Assembly: GCF_014636935.1 (NCBI RefSeq)
Contig: NZ_BMES01000001.1
Location: 1,493,782-1,557,781 of the forward strand
Direction of reading: 5' to 3'
Origin: Alsobacter metallidurans
GTDB taxonomy: Bacteria > Pseudomonadota > Alphaproteobacteria > Rhizobiales > Beijerinckiaceae
DNA: 64,000 bases
Shown here: one piece after another, positions 9,687-21,295 of the stretch
Numbering within the stretch: position 1 is the stretch's first letter
How the letters are laid out: each line of letters opens with the position of its first letter
Translations under genes and position numbers: made by a program
The notes under the pieces: model-generated
What the model was told of the DNA's origin: nothing
The model's input: only the letters and a program-made list of their open reading frames with translations
The model's database searches: none

Positions 9687-10403
9687 TCAGGCGGTATGGA
9701 GGTGCCGCGTCAAGCGCTGCTCGATCACATCCCACACGCGGCGGATAATTTCGACGATCAGCAGGTAGAGCAGCGCCGCGAACACATAGACCATCAGGTC
9801 GAACGACCGCGCGAAGGCGAAGCGCGTCGAGCCCATCAGGTCGAGGATCGTCACCAGCGAGGCGACGGCCGACGACTTCACCATGATCACGAGTTCGTTG
9901 CCGAGCGGCCGCAGCGCCACCATGCCGGCTTGCGGAGCCACGACCTTCCAGAAGATGTGGCGCGCCCGCATGCCGAGCGCCCGCGCGGCCTCCCATTGCC
10001 CGCGATGCACGGATTGGATGGCGCCCCGGTAAACCTCGGCCTGATAGGCGGCCGTGTTCAGCGTGAAGGTGAACGCCGCACAGAAGAACGCCTCGCGGAA
10101 GTAGACCCACAGGCCGACATCCTGCAGCAGCGGCCTGATCTGTCCGGCGCCGTAATAGACGAGGAAAAGCTGCGCCAGCAGCGGCGTGCCCCGGAAGAAG
10201 GTCGTGTAGGCGGCCGCCACGCTGGAGGAAACGACGCCGCCATAGAGCCGCACAAGCGCAATCGCGAGTCCAAGGCCCGAGCCCAGGACGACCGAAATCG
10301 CCACGAGCTCCATCGTCGTCCCCAGGCCGCCGAAAATGCGGCAGCCATAGTTGGTCAGGGCGTCATTGCCGATGACGTAACCGGGGTACTGACACCAGTT
10401 CAT
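9687..10403 (-). CDS. Polar amino-acid ABC transporter permease (HisM-type)
   Basis: A 238-aa inner-membrane permease with five or six hydrophobic segments. The EAA-loop region EAARALGMRARHIFWKVVAPQ is characteristic of His/Glu/Gln/Arg uptake permeases, and FFRGTPLLAQLFLVYYG is the conserved early helix. It overlaps the upstream permease gene by 4 bp, so the two subunits are translationally coupled. No ATP-binding subunit gene follows. Confidence 0.9.
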   Translation of the reverse strand: MNWCQYPGYVIGNDALTNYGCRIFGGLGTTMELVAISVVLGSGLGLAIALVRLYGGVVSSSVAAAYTTFFRGTPLLAQLFLVYYGAGQIRPLLQDVGLWVYFREAFFCAAFTFTLNTAAYQAEVYRGAIQSVHRGQWEAARALGMRARHIFWKVVAPQAGMVALRPLGNELVIMVKSSAVASLVTILDLMGSTRFAFARSFDLMVYVFAALLYLLIVEIIRRVWDVIEQRLTRHLHTA

Positions 10404-11128
10404 CGCGTGCCCCCCGCGCCCGAGACGAAGCCGCGATTGGTCCGGCCCTCAAGCCGCGACAGGCCCCAGGCCGACAGCACCGAGAACACCATGTAGATCA
10501 TGCAAGCCGCGCCGAAGAACAGGAACGGCTCCTTGGTGACCACGTTGGCCCGCCCGGTCCAGAACATCAGGTCCGGCAGCGCGATCACGGAAACCAGGGA
10601 CGTCTCCTTGAGGAGCACCATCCAGTTGTTGCCGAGGCCCGGCAGCGCGACACGCAGCAGCTGCGGCGCAACGACAAGGCGAAACGCGAGCGCCTTGTTC
10701 AGCCCCAACGCGTAGGCGCCCTCGCGTTGCCCTTTATGGATGGAGTTCAGAGCCCCGATCCACACCTCGCACGAGAAGGCCGCGAGCACGAAGCCGAGCG
10801 CGATCATGCCGGCCACGAAAGCGGGCATCTCGATGTTGCCCGGCAGGCCCAGGCCCTTCCAGGCTTTCTGCAAGCCAAGCTGCAGGCCGAAATAAACGAT
10901 GTAGAGCGTCAAAAGCTCCGGAACGCCGCGAAACACCGTGGTGTAGATCGTCCCGGCCGCACGCAACACGGCGCTGTCCGACCGTTTCGCCAAAGCCACC
11001 AGCAGGCCCAGCGCGACGCCGAACGGCAGCGTCGCCAGCGCCAGCGTGATGGTGATCATCGCGCCGCGGGCCAGTTCGTCTCCCCACCCTTTGTCGCCCC
11101 AGGCGAGGAGGTTCAGGTAGTAGTCCAT
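10400..11128 (-). CDS. Polar amino-acid ABC transporter permease (HisQ-type)
   Basis: A 242-aa inner-membrane permease. FRGVPELLTLYIVYFG and the EAA-type loop EGAYALGLNKALAFRLVVAPQ identify the HisQ/HisM family. It lies 118 bp downstream of a periplasmic binding-protein gene and overlaps the next permease by 4 bp. The order binding protein, HisQ, HisM is standard, apart from the missing ATPase. Confidence 0.9.
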   Translation of the reverse strand: MDYYLNLLAWGDKGWGDELARGAMITITLALATLPFGVALGLLVALAKRSDSAVLRAAGTIYTTVFRGVPELLTLYIVYFGLQLGLQKAWKGLGLPGNIEMPAFVAGMIALGFVLAAFSCEVWIGALNSIHKGQREGAYALGLNKALAFRLVVAPQLLRVALPGLGNNWMVLLKETSLVSVIALPDLMFWTGRANVVTKEPFLFFGAACMIYMVFSVLSAWGLSRLEGRTNRGFVSGAGGTR

Positions 11129-11246
11129 GTGGCCGCGCAGGTCCGGCGGGGAGGGGACGCGGGCCGGAATCGGCCGACGTCAGGCGGGTCGGGCGGAGCG
11201 GCCCTTCAGGCAGGCCGCTCCGGTATTGCGAGCGAGGCGAAAAGCC

Positions 11247-12032
11247 TCAGTCAGCCATGATGTTGATCTTGAAGTACTTATCCGCGATCTTCTTGTGCGT
11301 GCCATCCTTCAGCGAAGCTTCAATCGCCTTGGAGAACATGTCGCGCAGCGCGGTGTCTTCCTTACGGACCGCCATGCCGACGCCCGGGCCGTGGATCGCC
11401 GGATCGCGCTTCACTTCGCCGACGAACTTGCAGCAATCCTTGCCCTGGCCGTTGATGAAGTCTTCCAACGAGAGCTGATCCGCCACGATGTAGTCGAGGC
11501 GGCCATTCTTAAGGTCGAGGTTGGCCTCTTCCTGCGTCGGGTAAAGCTTCACGGACGAGCCCGAGTAAAACTTTTCGAGGTAGTTGGCGTGGACGGTGGA
11601 GCTCTGCGCGCCGACGGACTTGCCCTTCAGGGCTGCCGGGGACACGTCCGAGCTGGTCACCGTCTTGGCGGCGATCACCGAGATCGGCGTGCGCGTGTAG
11701 ACGGCCGTAAAGTCGACCTTCTTCTTGCGCTCATCGGTGGCGTTCATGCCGGCGGCGATGATGTCGTACTTGCCCGAAAGCAGCGCCGGGATGATGCCGT
11801 CCCAGTCCTGCGCCACCCAGGTGCACTTGATCTTCATGTTGGCGCATAGCGCGTTCACATAGTCGATCTCGAAGCCCTCGAGCTCGCCCTTGGCGTTCAG
11901 GTTGTTGAACGGCGGGTAGGCGCCCTCCGTACCGACGCGCACTTCCTTCCATTCCTTCTGCTGCGCCTGGGCCACGCCCGCGGCGGCCAGCAATGCGGCG
12001 ACCGCAACGGCAGCGATACGAATGGTCTTCAT
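11247..12032 (-). CDS. Amino-acid ABC transporter periplasmic binding protein
   Basis: A 261-aa family-3 solute-binding protein. A Sec signal peptide (MKTIRIAAVAVAALLAAAGV...AQA, cleaved near residue 23) precedes VRVGTEGAYPPFN, the entry to lobe 1, and GFEIDYVNALC. Cysteines in the first lobe (MKIKCTW) and CC in GKDCCKF could form disulfides. Family relatives bind lysine/arginine/ornithine or histidine. Homology starts at the ATG at 12032, although the frame opens upstream. Confidence 0.88.
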   Translation of the reverse strand: MKTIRIAAVAVAALLAAAGVAQAQQKEWKEVRVGTEGAYPPFNNLNAKGELEGFEIDYVNALCANMKIKCTWVAQDWDGIIPALLSGKYDIIAAGMNATDERKKKVDFTAVYTRTPISVIAAKTVTSSDVSPAALKGKSVGAQSSTVHANYLEKFYSGSSVKLYPTQEEANLDLKNGRLDYIVADQLSLEDFINGQGKDCCKFVGEVKRDPAIHGPGVGMAVRKEDTALRDMFSKAIEASLKDGTHKKIADKYFKINIMAD

Positions 12033-12195
12033 CAGCAATCCCTCCATGGTCCCGCTGTTCGCGGGGCTCGTTTCGTCCACCCAGATCATCGCTTGATCCT
12101 TGTCGGGCGGAGCTGGCGCATTGGACACCGCCGCTTTGCGCGACGCAACAGGGATGCCGGGCGAAACCGCTGAATTTGCGAGCGAATGATGCCCG

Positions 12196-12972
12196 CTATT
12201 TCACGTCGAAGGGGAAGTATCGAGCACGAATGCGCTCATAGGTTCCATCCGCCTGGATCGCCTCGATGGCGGCGTCCAGCAGCCTTTTCAGGTCGTCGTC
12301 GCCCTTTCTCAGGCCGATCCCGTAGCCCTCGCCGAAATACGTCACGTCCGGCGGCGCATCGGCCAGGAACTGACAGCAGGAGGCCTCTTGTCCACGTTTG
12401 AGCCACTCCGTCAGGGCGATCTTGTCGCCCAGAACGGCGTCGATCCTCCCGAGCGCGAGATCGAGGCTCGCCTCGTCCTGGTTGGCGTAGAGCCCGACGG
12501 CGGCCCCCGGCGCGTAGAGGTCTTCCAGATAGGTCGCATAAACGGTGCCGGCCATCGCGCCGAGCTTGCGGCCCTTCATGGCGTCCGGCGTCACCGCCTT
12601 CAGGTCGGTGTCCTTGCGGACCATGAACACGGGAGGCGTGCGGTAGTAGCGTCGGGTGAGGGCGATCTTCTGTCGCCTTTCCTCCGTGATCTCGAGCGAC
12701 GCCACGATGGCGTCGATCTGCCCGCGTTTCAGGTCCGGCACGAGATCGTCCCAGTCGGTGATCACGAAGGAGCAGGTCGCCTTGGCCTTCTCGCATAGCG
12801 CCTTTGCGACATCGATCTCGAAACCCTGCAACTCGTTGTTCTCGACATAGTTGAAGGGCGGATAGGCGCCCTCCGTGGCGATGCGGATCGTGCTCCAATC
12901 TTTCGCGCATGCGGGCGAGAGAGGCGCCGTGGCGAACAGGGCCGCCACCAGGGCTAGAAACAGGCGCTTCAT
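12196..12972 (-). CDS. Second amino-acid ABC transporter periplasmic binding protein
   Basis: A 258-aa family-3 solute-binding protein, paralogous to the gene downstream at 11247-12032. It has a Sec signal peptide (MKRLFLALVAALFATAPLSPACA), then IRIATEGAYPPFNYVENNEL and GFEIDVAKALCEKA, and the same CC pair (EASCCQF). It shares the transcription direction and probably the same permeases, giving the importer two alternative binding proteins. Confidence 0.86.
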   Translation of the reverse strand: MKRLFLALVAALFATAPLSPACAKDWSTIRIATEGAYPPFNYVENNELQGFEIDVAKALCEKAKATCSFVITDWDDLVPDLKRGQIDAIVASLEITEERRQKIALTRRYYRTPPVFMVRKDTDLKAVTPDAMKGRKLGAMAGTVYATYLEDLYAPGAAVGLYANQDEASLDLALGRIDAVLGDKIALTEWLKRGQEASCCQFLADAPPDVTYFGEGYGIGLRKGDDDLKRLLDAAIEAIQADGTYERIRARYFPFDVK

Positions 12973-13052
12973 CACGAACGGCTTTTTTATTGTCCGGCCG
13001 AGGCTCGGCCGCGATTGCGGACGCATTATGCCCGCAATAGCAGGCGCGGCAA

Positions 13053-13673
13053 TCAGGGCTGCACCGGTTTCAGCCGCCGTTCGGCCGTCGCCAGGTCCTC
13101 CGGCGTATTCAGGTTGGCGAACGGGTCGACCTCGTCGGGTCCGGGCTCGAAGCTCACCAGCCGATGCGGAATATCTGACAGCAGGCGGTGCACCGCCCGT
13201 CGCTGCTCCGCGAGCGCCTTCTCGATGGCCGAGGCGGCCGCGACGCGCCAGAGGCCGACCAGAGGCTCCAGCCCGTTTGGCCCTGTGGCGACCGCCGCGA
13301 GGGCGGCCGCGTCGAGAGCAGTTGTAAGACGCGCTACCGCGTCCCGCGGCAGGAAGGGCGCGTCCGACGGCGCCGTCGCGACCAGCGCGAAGCCTCTGCG
13401 CCGCCCGAGCTCCAGCGCGGCTGCAAGGCCCGCCAGGGGGCCGGGATGGTCAGCGTGCAGATCCGCGACGATCTCCAGGCCGAACGACGCGAAACGCCCG
13501 GGGTCGCCATTCGCGTTCAGCGCCACCGCGTCGACCTGCGGGCCAAGCCGTTCCAGCACATGCTCCAGCAGCGGCCGTCCGGCCAGGGCGACGAGCGCCT
13601 TCTCGCGTCCCATGCGAGACGACAGGCCCCCGGCCAGGATGACGCCAAGAATGGGTTCTCGCATTCGCTCCAT
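13053..13673 (-). CDS. mobA: Molybdenum cofactor guanylyltransferase
   Basis: Transfers GMP from GTP to molybdopterin to form the bis-MGD precursor used by DMSO-reductase-family enzymes. It has 206 aa. The GTP-binding loop VILAGGLSSRMGREKALV is at about residues 11-28 and APSDAPFLPRD holds the metal-binding aspartates; NLNTPEDL is the usual C-terminal signature. An internal ATG (M4) is an alternative start. moaA is about 11.5 kb away. SorA-type sulfite dehydrogenase needs Moco but not the guanylyl form, so mobA does not serve it. Confidence 0.9.
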   Translation of the reverse strand: MERMREPILGVILAGGLSSRMGREKALVALAGRPLLEHVLERLGPQVDAVALNANGDPGRFASFGLEIVADLHADHPGPLAGLAAALELGRRRGFALVATAPSDAPFLPRDAVARLTTALDAAALAAVATGPNGLEPLVGLWRVAAASAIEKALAEQRRAVHRLLSDIPHRLVSFEPGPDEVDPFANLNTPEDLATAERRLKPVQP

Positions 13674-13745
13674 GCTCCACGGCCGCTCCGCGCGCGTTGA
13701 CCCGCCGCAGCCGATCTTTACATAGAGCCATGCGCGGCGCCCAAC

Positions 13746-14897
13746 ATGTCCGCCGCCGCAGGTCGGGAGAGTGCCGTGGTCACCGAGAAGGACGTTCTTT
13801 CCGCGCTCGCCAATGTTTTGGGGCCGGACGGCAAGCCTGTCACCCAGTCGGGGGTCGTGTCGGGCCTCTCCATCCAGGGCGCCAAGGTCTATCTCTCGCT
13901 TGGCGCCGATCCCGGCCGGGCGGCCGAGGCGGAGCCGATGCGCAAGTCCGTTGAGGCCGCCGTCAAGGCGCTGCCGGGCGTCGAGGCCGTGCTCGTCACC
14001 CTGACGGCCGAGCGCGCCCCGGGTTCAGCCCCGGCCGCGCGGCCCGGGCCGGCGTCGCCGGGGCCTCGCGCGACCGCGGCGACGGCCCGAGCCGGCGTGC
14101 CCGGCGTGAAGCGCATCATCGCGGTGGCGTCCGGGAAGGGCGGCGTCGGCAAGTCCACGACGGCCGCCAACCTCGCGCTGGCGCTCGCCGCGCAGGGATT
14201 GAAGGTCGGCATCCTGGACGCCGACATCTACGGCCCGTCCATGCCCAAGCTGTTCAATCTCCACGAACGGCCCGAGATCCTCGAGGGCAAGGTCATGAAG
14301 CCGCTTGAGGCCTACGGCCTCAAGATCATGTCCATCGGCTTCCTGATCGAGGACGAGACGCCGGTGATCTGGCGGGGCCCCATGGTGATGTCGGCGTTGC
14401 AGCAGATGCTGCGCGAGGTCGCGTGGGGCGATCTCGACGTGCTCGTGGTCGACATGCCGCCCGGCACCGGAGACGCGCAACTCACCATGGCGCAGGCGGT
14501 GGCGCTGGCCGGCGCGGTGATTGTCTCGACGCCGCAGGACCTCGCGCTGATCGACGCGCGCCGCGGAATCGCGATGTTCAACCGCACGGATGTGCCAGTG
14601 CTGGGCTTGGTGGAGAACATGTCCACCTTCATCTGCCCGCATTGCGGCGGCCGCTCCGACATCTTCGGCCATGGCGGCGCCCGCCACGAGGCGCAGCGCC
14701 TTGGCGTGCCCTTCCTGGGCGAAGTGCCGCTGCACATGGAGATCCGCGAGAAGTCCGACGCAGGCCTGCCCGTGGTCGCGACCGCACCCGACGGGCCGCA
14801 CGCACAAGCCTACAAGGCCATCGCCGCACAGGTTTGGGCCGGGCTCGAAGCCGGCCGGGCGGGAGCGCGCCCCGCGCCGAAGATCGTCATCGAATAG
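13746..14897 (+). CDS. apbC: Fe-S cluster carrier P-loop ATPase (Mrp/ApbC)
   Basis: Cytoplasmic Fe-S scaffold/carrier of the Mrp/NBP35 group, 383 aa. The N-terminal DUF59 domain covers about residues 13-85, then comes a proline/alanine-rich linker. The ATPase has the deviant Walker A VASGKGGVGKST, DADIYGPSMPK and DMPPGTGDAQLT. The bridging CxxC is in ICPHCGGRSDIFG. Start choice is uncertain: the ATG at 13746 lacks a clear ribosome site, whereas a GTG at 13776 follows GGGAGAG. Confidence 0.92.
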   Translation: MSAAAGRESAVVTEKDVLSALANVLGPDGKPVTQSGVVSGLSIQGAKVYLSLGADPGRAAEAEPMRKSVEAAVKALPGVEAVLVTLTAERAPGSAPAARPGPASPGPRATAATARAGVPGVKRIIAVASGKGGVGKSTTAANLALALAAQGLKVGILDADIYGPSMPKLFNLHERPEILEGKVMKPLEAYGLKIMSIGFLIEDETPVIWRGPMVMSALQQMLREVAWGDLDVLVVDMPPGTGDAQLTMAQAVALAGAVIVSTPQDLALIDARRGIAMFNRTDVPVLGLVENMSTFICPHCGGRSDIFGHGGARHEAQRLGVPFLGEVPLHMEIREKSDAGLPVVATAPDGPHAQAYKAIAAQVWAGLEAGRAGARPAPKIVIE

Positions 14898-14898
14898 C

Positions 14899-15285
14899 CT
14901 ACGGCCAGGCCGGGGCGGCATGCAGCGTGACCCCGGCCAGGAACACGACGAGCAGCAGCTTCGACGCCCAGTGATCGAGGCCGAAGATCAGGGGCTGCAA
15001 GGCCGCGCGAAGCGCCCAGAAGCCCGCCCCCAAAAACAGGAAGCCGCGGCCCAGCGCGTCCGTGGCCACCAAGTCGGGTTTAAGCGCCAGCACCGCGCCC
15101 GCTGCCGCAAATACAAAGACCAGCATCAGGTTCAGGGTCACCAGGATGCCCCTGTTCACGGGATCCAGTTTGGCCAGCCGGGAGCGCCAGCGAAACAGCA
15201 GCGGGAAGGCGAGATGAAACGCCGCGAACGCAAGGTCGAACGCGCCCGCGGCCCCGATCAACGACGTCGCGCTCAATCCCGCCAT
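14899..15285 (-). CDS. Small four-helix membrane protein, function unknown
   Basis: A 128-aa protein made almost entirely of four hydrophobic segments (about residues 5-30, 45-70, 78-95 and 105-122) with short loops. No catalytic motif is visible. It ends two bases from the apbC stop, convergent with it. I do not recognise a named family. Confidence 0.65.
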   Translation of the reverse strand: MAGLSATSLIGAAGAFDLAFAAFHLAFPLLFRWRSRLAKLDPVNRGILVTLNLMLVFVFAAAGAVLALKPDLVATDALGRGFLFLGAGFWALRAALQPLIFGLDHWASKLLLVVFLAGVTLHAAPAWP

Positions 15286-15419
15286 TTGCTCATATCCCCT
15301 GGTATGCGCACATATTCTACCTTCGGACGGACTGGCCGAGGCCGGGAGGGGTGAATAGCGCTTGCGCGGCGCAATATCTCCGGCCCGCTACTTGCAAACC
15401 GCATGGGGCCGTCGCATAG

Positions 15420-17927
<2,508 letters not shown>

Positions 17928-17975
17928 GGGGCCCCGGCCGCGCGCGCTTCAGCGTCGCGGCGCTTCTGCGTGCAG

Positions 17976-18003
17976 CCCCGGGAGCTCGTCTCCCGGGGTT
18001 TTT
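17976..18003 (+). terminator. Rho-independent terminator after second TRAP binding protein
   Basis: A 9-bp stem CCCCGGGAG / CTCCCGGGG with a 5-base loop is followed by five T. Confidence 0.88.
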
Positions 18004-18096
18004 GCGTTGCACAACCCTGGTCAACGGCCGAGGCTGTTTCCCGCCGCCTCGGCGGCGTCTATAGGAGCCACAACCGCCACGTCTGAAGGACAACCC

Positions 18097-18684
18097 ATGA
18101 AAGTCGCCCTGATCGGATCCCGCTGGTTCGCAGCCCGGGTGCTCGACATCCTGCTGGAACGGGGCGACGAGGTTTTCGTGCTCGGGACCAATGGCGAGGA
18201 CCAGCTTGGCAAGCTCGCGACCGAAAAGGGCGTGCCGCATTCGCTGCTCGACAACCCGCGCCGCATCGAGGCCGAGATGCTGCCCGACGGCTCTTATGAT
18301 GCGATGATCGCAGCCCATTGCCACGCCTTCATCGGCGCAGGCGCGCGCGCCAAGGCGCGCAACGCGTTCGGCTACCACCCCTCGCTGCTGCCCCGCCATC
18401 GCGGCATCGCGGCCGTGGAGTGGACCATCAAGGCGCGCGACCCGATCGGCGGCGGCTCCATTTATCACCTGTCCGAAGGCTGGGATGATGGCCTCGTGGG
18501 CGAGCAGGAGTGGTGTTTCGTCTATCCCGACGACGACGCCGGCTCGCTCTGGAAGCGCGAACTCGCCCCGATGGGACTTCGCCTGATCCGCCGCGCGCTG
18601 GAAACAATCGAGAAAACCGGAACGCTGCCCGGCCATGCCCAAGACCCCAAGGTCGTGACGCTTGCGCCGATGAGCGGTCTTTAG
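18097..18684 (+). CDS. Formyltransferase-fold protein
   Basis: A 195-aa protein with the N-terminal formyltransferase fold of Fmt/PurN/ArnA. The catalytic triad region is visible as FGYHPSLLPRHRGIAAVEW (His in YHPSLLP) and the aspartate in LSEGWDDGLVG. It lacks the C-terminal Fmt domain, so it is not the initiator-tRNA enzyme. The substrate is unknown; stand-alone members of this size occur in amino-sugar and folate metabolism. The ATG at 18097 follows GAAGGA. Confidence 0.8.
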   Translation: MKVALIGSRWFAARVLDILLERGDEVFVLGTNGEDQLGKLATEKGVPHSLLDNPRRIEAEMLPDGSYDAMIAAHCHAFIGAGARAKARNAFGYHPSLLPRHRGIAAVEWTIKARDPIGGGSIYHLSEGWDDGLVGEQEWCFVYPDDDAGSLWKRELAPMGLRLIRRALETIEKTGTLPGHAQDPKVVTLAPMSGL

Positions 18685-18713
18685 TCTCCGCAGCGCACTT
18701 CGCCATCCAAACG

Positions 18714-18743
18714 AAAAGGCCGGGAGCTGATCCCGGCCTTTTT
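18714..18743. terminator. Bidirectional terminator between convergent genes
   Basis: A 12-bp stem AAAAGGCCGGGA / TCCCGGCCTTTT with loop GCTGA lies between the formyltransferase-fold gene and the convergent TRAP permease gene. A-rich and T-rich flanks allow use on both strands. Confidence 0.85.
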
Positions 18744-18758
18744 GTTTATTGTCAGCGC

Positions 18759-20432
18759 TTACTGGATCTTCGGCGGGGCGCCGAAGTCCAACGCCGGCGG
18801 CCCGTCGTCCATGTTCGGCGTCAGGTTGTTGAGCTGCTCCATCGCCTTCTTCTGGTCCACAACGGGGCCGCTGCTCTTGTAGTGCATGACCATGCTGGGG
18901 AAGAGCAGCACCAGCGCCACCATGATGAGCTGGATCACCACGAAGGGCACCGCGCCCCAGTAGATCTGACCGGTGGTCACCGGATCCATCATCTTGCCCG
19001 TCACCCGGTCCTTGTAGGGCTCGCGCGGGGCCACCGAGCGCAGGTAGAACAGCGCAAAGCCGAAGGGCGGGTGCATGAACGACGTCTGCATGTTCACGCC
19101 CAGCATCACGCCGAACCAGATCAGGTCGATGCCGAGCTTGTCGGCCACCGGCCCGATCAGCGGCACCGCGATGAAGGCGAGCTCGAAGAAGTCGAGGAAG
19201 AACGCCAGAACGAAGATCAGCAGGTTCACGAAGATCAGGAAGCCGACCTGTCCGCCCGGCAGGGAGGTGAGCAGGTGCTCCACCCAGACGTGGCCGCTGA
19301 CGCCGAAGAAGGTGAGCGAGAACACGCGCGCGCCGACCAGGATGAACACCACGAAGGCCGAGAGCTTCGCGGTGGATTCGGTGGCCTGGCGCATCAGGTC
19401 CCAGGTGAGGCGCCGCTTGGCGATGGCCAGCAGCACCGCGCCCGCGGCGCCCATCGCGCCGCCCTCCGTTGGCGTGGCGAGGCCGATGAAGATCGTGCCG
19501 AGCACCAGGAAGATGAGGCCGAGCGGCGGCACCATCACGAACACGGTCTGCTCCGCCATGCGCGACAGCAGCCCCAGCCCTAAGAGCTTGTTGATGACCG
19601 CGATCGCGAAGGACACCGCCACCGCGACCGTCATGGTGAGCACCACGAAATCCGCGCCTGCGCCGACCTTGGTGAAGTTCTTGATCACCAGATAGCCGAT
19701 CACGCCCGAGATCACGGTGACGACCAGCACGGAAAGGCGGCGGGTCTGCCCGTCGGCGTCGCGCAGCGTCTGCGCCTCCGGCGGCAGGCCGGGGGCCGCG
19801 GCCGGGAAGAACACGCTCACGCCAAAGACGTAGAGCGCATAGAGCAGCGCCAGCACGAGGCCGGGGATGAACGCCCCCTCATACATGTCGCCCACCGAGC
19901 GGCCGAGCTGGTCGGCCATCACGATCAGCACGAGCGAGGGCGGAATGATCTGCGCCAGCGTGCCGGAGGCTGCGATCACGCCCGATGCGAGCCGGCGATC
20001 ATAGCCGTAACGCAGCATGATCGGCAGCGAGATCAGGCCCATCGAGATCACCGAGGCCGCCACCACGCCCGTGGTCGCCGCCAGGAGAGCCCCCACGAAG
20101 ATGACCGCATAAGCGAGGCCGCCGCGCACCGGGCCGAAGAGCTGGCCGATGGTATCCAGCAGGTCCTCGGCCATCCCTGATCGTTCAAGGATCAGCCCCA
20201 TGAAGGTGAAGAATGGAATGGCCAGCAAGGTGTCGTTGTTCATCACCCCATAGACGCGTTCCGGCAGCGCTTGCAGGAAGTCGGGGCGGAACAGGCCGAG
20301 CTCGATGCCAAGCAGCGCGAAGAACAGGCCGTTCGCCGCAAGGGCAAAAGCGACCGGGTACCCCAGCAGCAGGAAGAGCACGAGGGCGCCGAACATGATC
20401 GGCGCCATGTTCTCGATGAGGAAGGCGGTCAT
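18759..20432 (-). CDS. dctM: TRAP transporter large permease (DctM)
   Basis: A 557-aa polytopic inner-membrane subunit. FTFMGLILERSGMAEDLLD and IPPSLVLIVMADQLG are typical DctM helices, and a long central cytoplasmic stretch (about residues 240-290) divides the helix bundles, as in larger TRAP permeases. The start is the ATG at 20432; upstream in-frame sequence is proline/arginine-rich and non-homologous. It lies downstream of the DctQ gene. The likely partners are the two TakP-like binding proteins encoded convergently. Confidence 0.92.
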   Translation of the reverse strand: MTAFLIENMAPIMFGALVLFLLLGYPVAFALAANGLFFALLGIELGLFRPDFLQALPERVYGVMNNDTLLAIPFFTFMGLILERSGMAEDLLDTIGQLFGPVRGGLAYAVIFVGALLAATTGVVAASVISMGLISLPIMLRYGYDRRLASGVIAASGTLAQIIPPSLVLIVMADQLGRSVGDMYEGAFIPGLVLALLYALYVFGVSVFFPAAAPGLPPEAQTLRDADGQTRRLSVLVVTVISGVIGYLVIKNFTKVGAGADFVVLTMTVAVAVSFAIAVINKLLGLGLLSRMAEQTVFVMVPPLGLIFLVLGTIFIGLATPTEGGAMGAAGAVLLAIAKRRLTWDLMRQATESTAKLSAFVVFILVGARVFSLTFFGVSGHVWVEHLLTSLPGGQVGFLIFVNLLIFVLAFFLDFFELAFIAVPLIGPVADKLGIDLIWFGVMLGVNMQTSFMHPPFGFALFYLRSVAPREPYKDRVTGKMMDPVTTGQIYWGAVPFVVIQLIMVALVLLFPSMVMHYKSSGPVVDQKKAMEQLNNLTPNMDDGPPALDFGAPPKIQ

Positions 20433-20499
20433 GGGGAATGATCCCGGGAGGACGAGTGCAGGCGAAGGAGGCGGATGCGCCCCCGAGACGTTCGGCAGG

Positions 20500-21114
20500 C
20501 TAGTGCGGCTTGGGATCGGCGACCGGATCGAGCCCGGCGGCGGCCAGCAGGCGCTGCGCCTCCGCCTCCGCGGAGGCGTGATGCCCGCCGCCGGAGGCCG
20601 TATCGGCGAGGTGGCCACGCATGATCGCGACGCGCTTGATCAGCTCCGAGATCGCCTGGAAGAAGAGCAGGAAGAACGCCAGCGGCACCAGGAACTTGGC
20701 CGGCCACTGCGGCAGTCCGCCCGCGTTCTGCGACTGCTCGCGGATCATGAAGCTGCGCGTGAAGAACGGCCAGGACGTGATCAGCATCACGATGGTGAGC
20801 GGCAGCAGGAACAGCGTGTGGCCGATCACGTCGATCCAGTCGCGGCCGCGCTTGGGCAGCATGCTGTTCACGATGTCGATGCGGATGTGCTCGTTGCTGA
20901 GCAGCGTCCACGGCGAGCACAGCAGAAAGACGATGCCGAACAGCACCCACTGCAGCTCGAGCCAGGCGTTCGAGGACACGTCGAACAGCTTGCGGATGAT
21001 GGCGTTGGTGGTCGACACGATCACGGCCGCGACGATCAGCCAGCTCAGCCATCGTCCAAGACGCGTGTTGATGCCGTCAATCAGACGGCTGAACGTCAGC
21101 AAGCCGGACAACAC
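20500..21114 (-). CDS. dctQ: TRAP transporter small permease (DctQ)
   Basis: A 204-aa membrane protein with four hydrophobic helices (about 22-40, 55-75, 98-120 and 140-160). NAWLELQWVLFGIVFLLC and NEHIRIDIV are the DctQ signatures. It precedes dctM on the same strand by 67 bp. The C-terminal tail (HHASAEAEAQRLLAAAG) is hydrophilic. Confidence 0.9.
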   Translation of the reverse strand: MLSGLLTFSRLIDGINTRLGRWLSWLIVAAVIVSTTNAIIRKLFDVSSNAWLELQWVLFGIVFLLCSPWTLLSNEHIRIDIVNSMLPKRGRDWIDVIGHTLFLLPLTIVMLITSWPFFTRSFMIREQSQNAGGLPQWPAKFLVPLAFFLLFFQAISELIKRVAIMRGHLADTASGGGHHASAEAEAQRLLAAAGLDPVADPKPH

Positions 21115-21295
21115 ACCCCTCCATCGTGCACAACGTGTGCTTTTTGTTTTGCAGAAACCGCCGCGAACGCAGCAAAGAGACCCGCGGCACGGGTCACGCT
21201 ATAACATCCTGTCTGCCCTGCTGCTAGCGCAGGTCTGCGGCTTCGGGGAGGTTTTTCGCCAAGCCTGCACTCTCGCGTTGAAACCTGCCCGCAAG

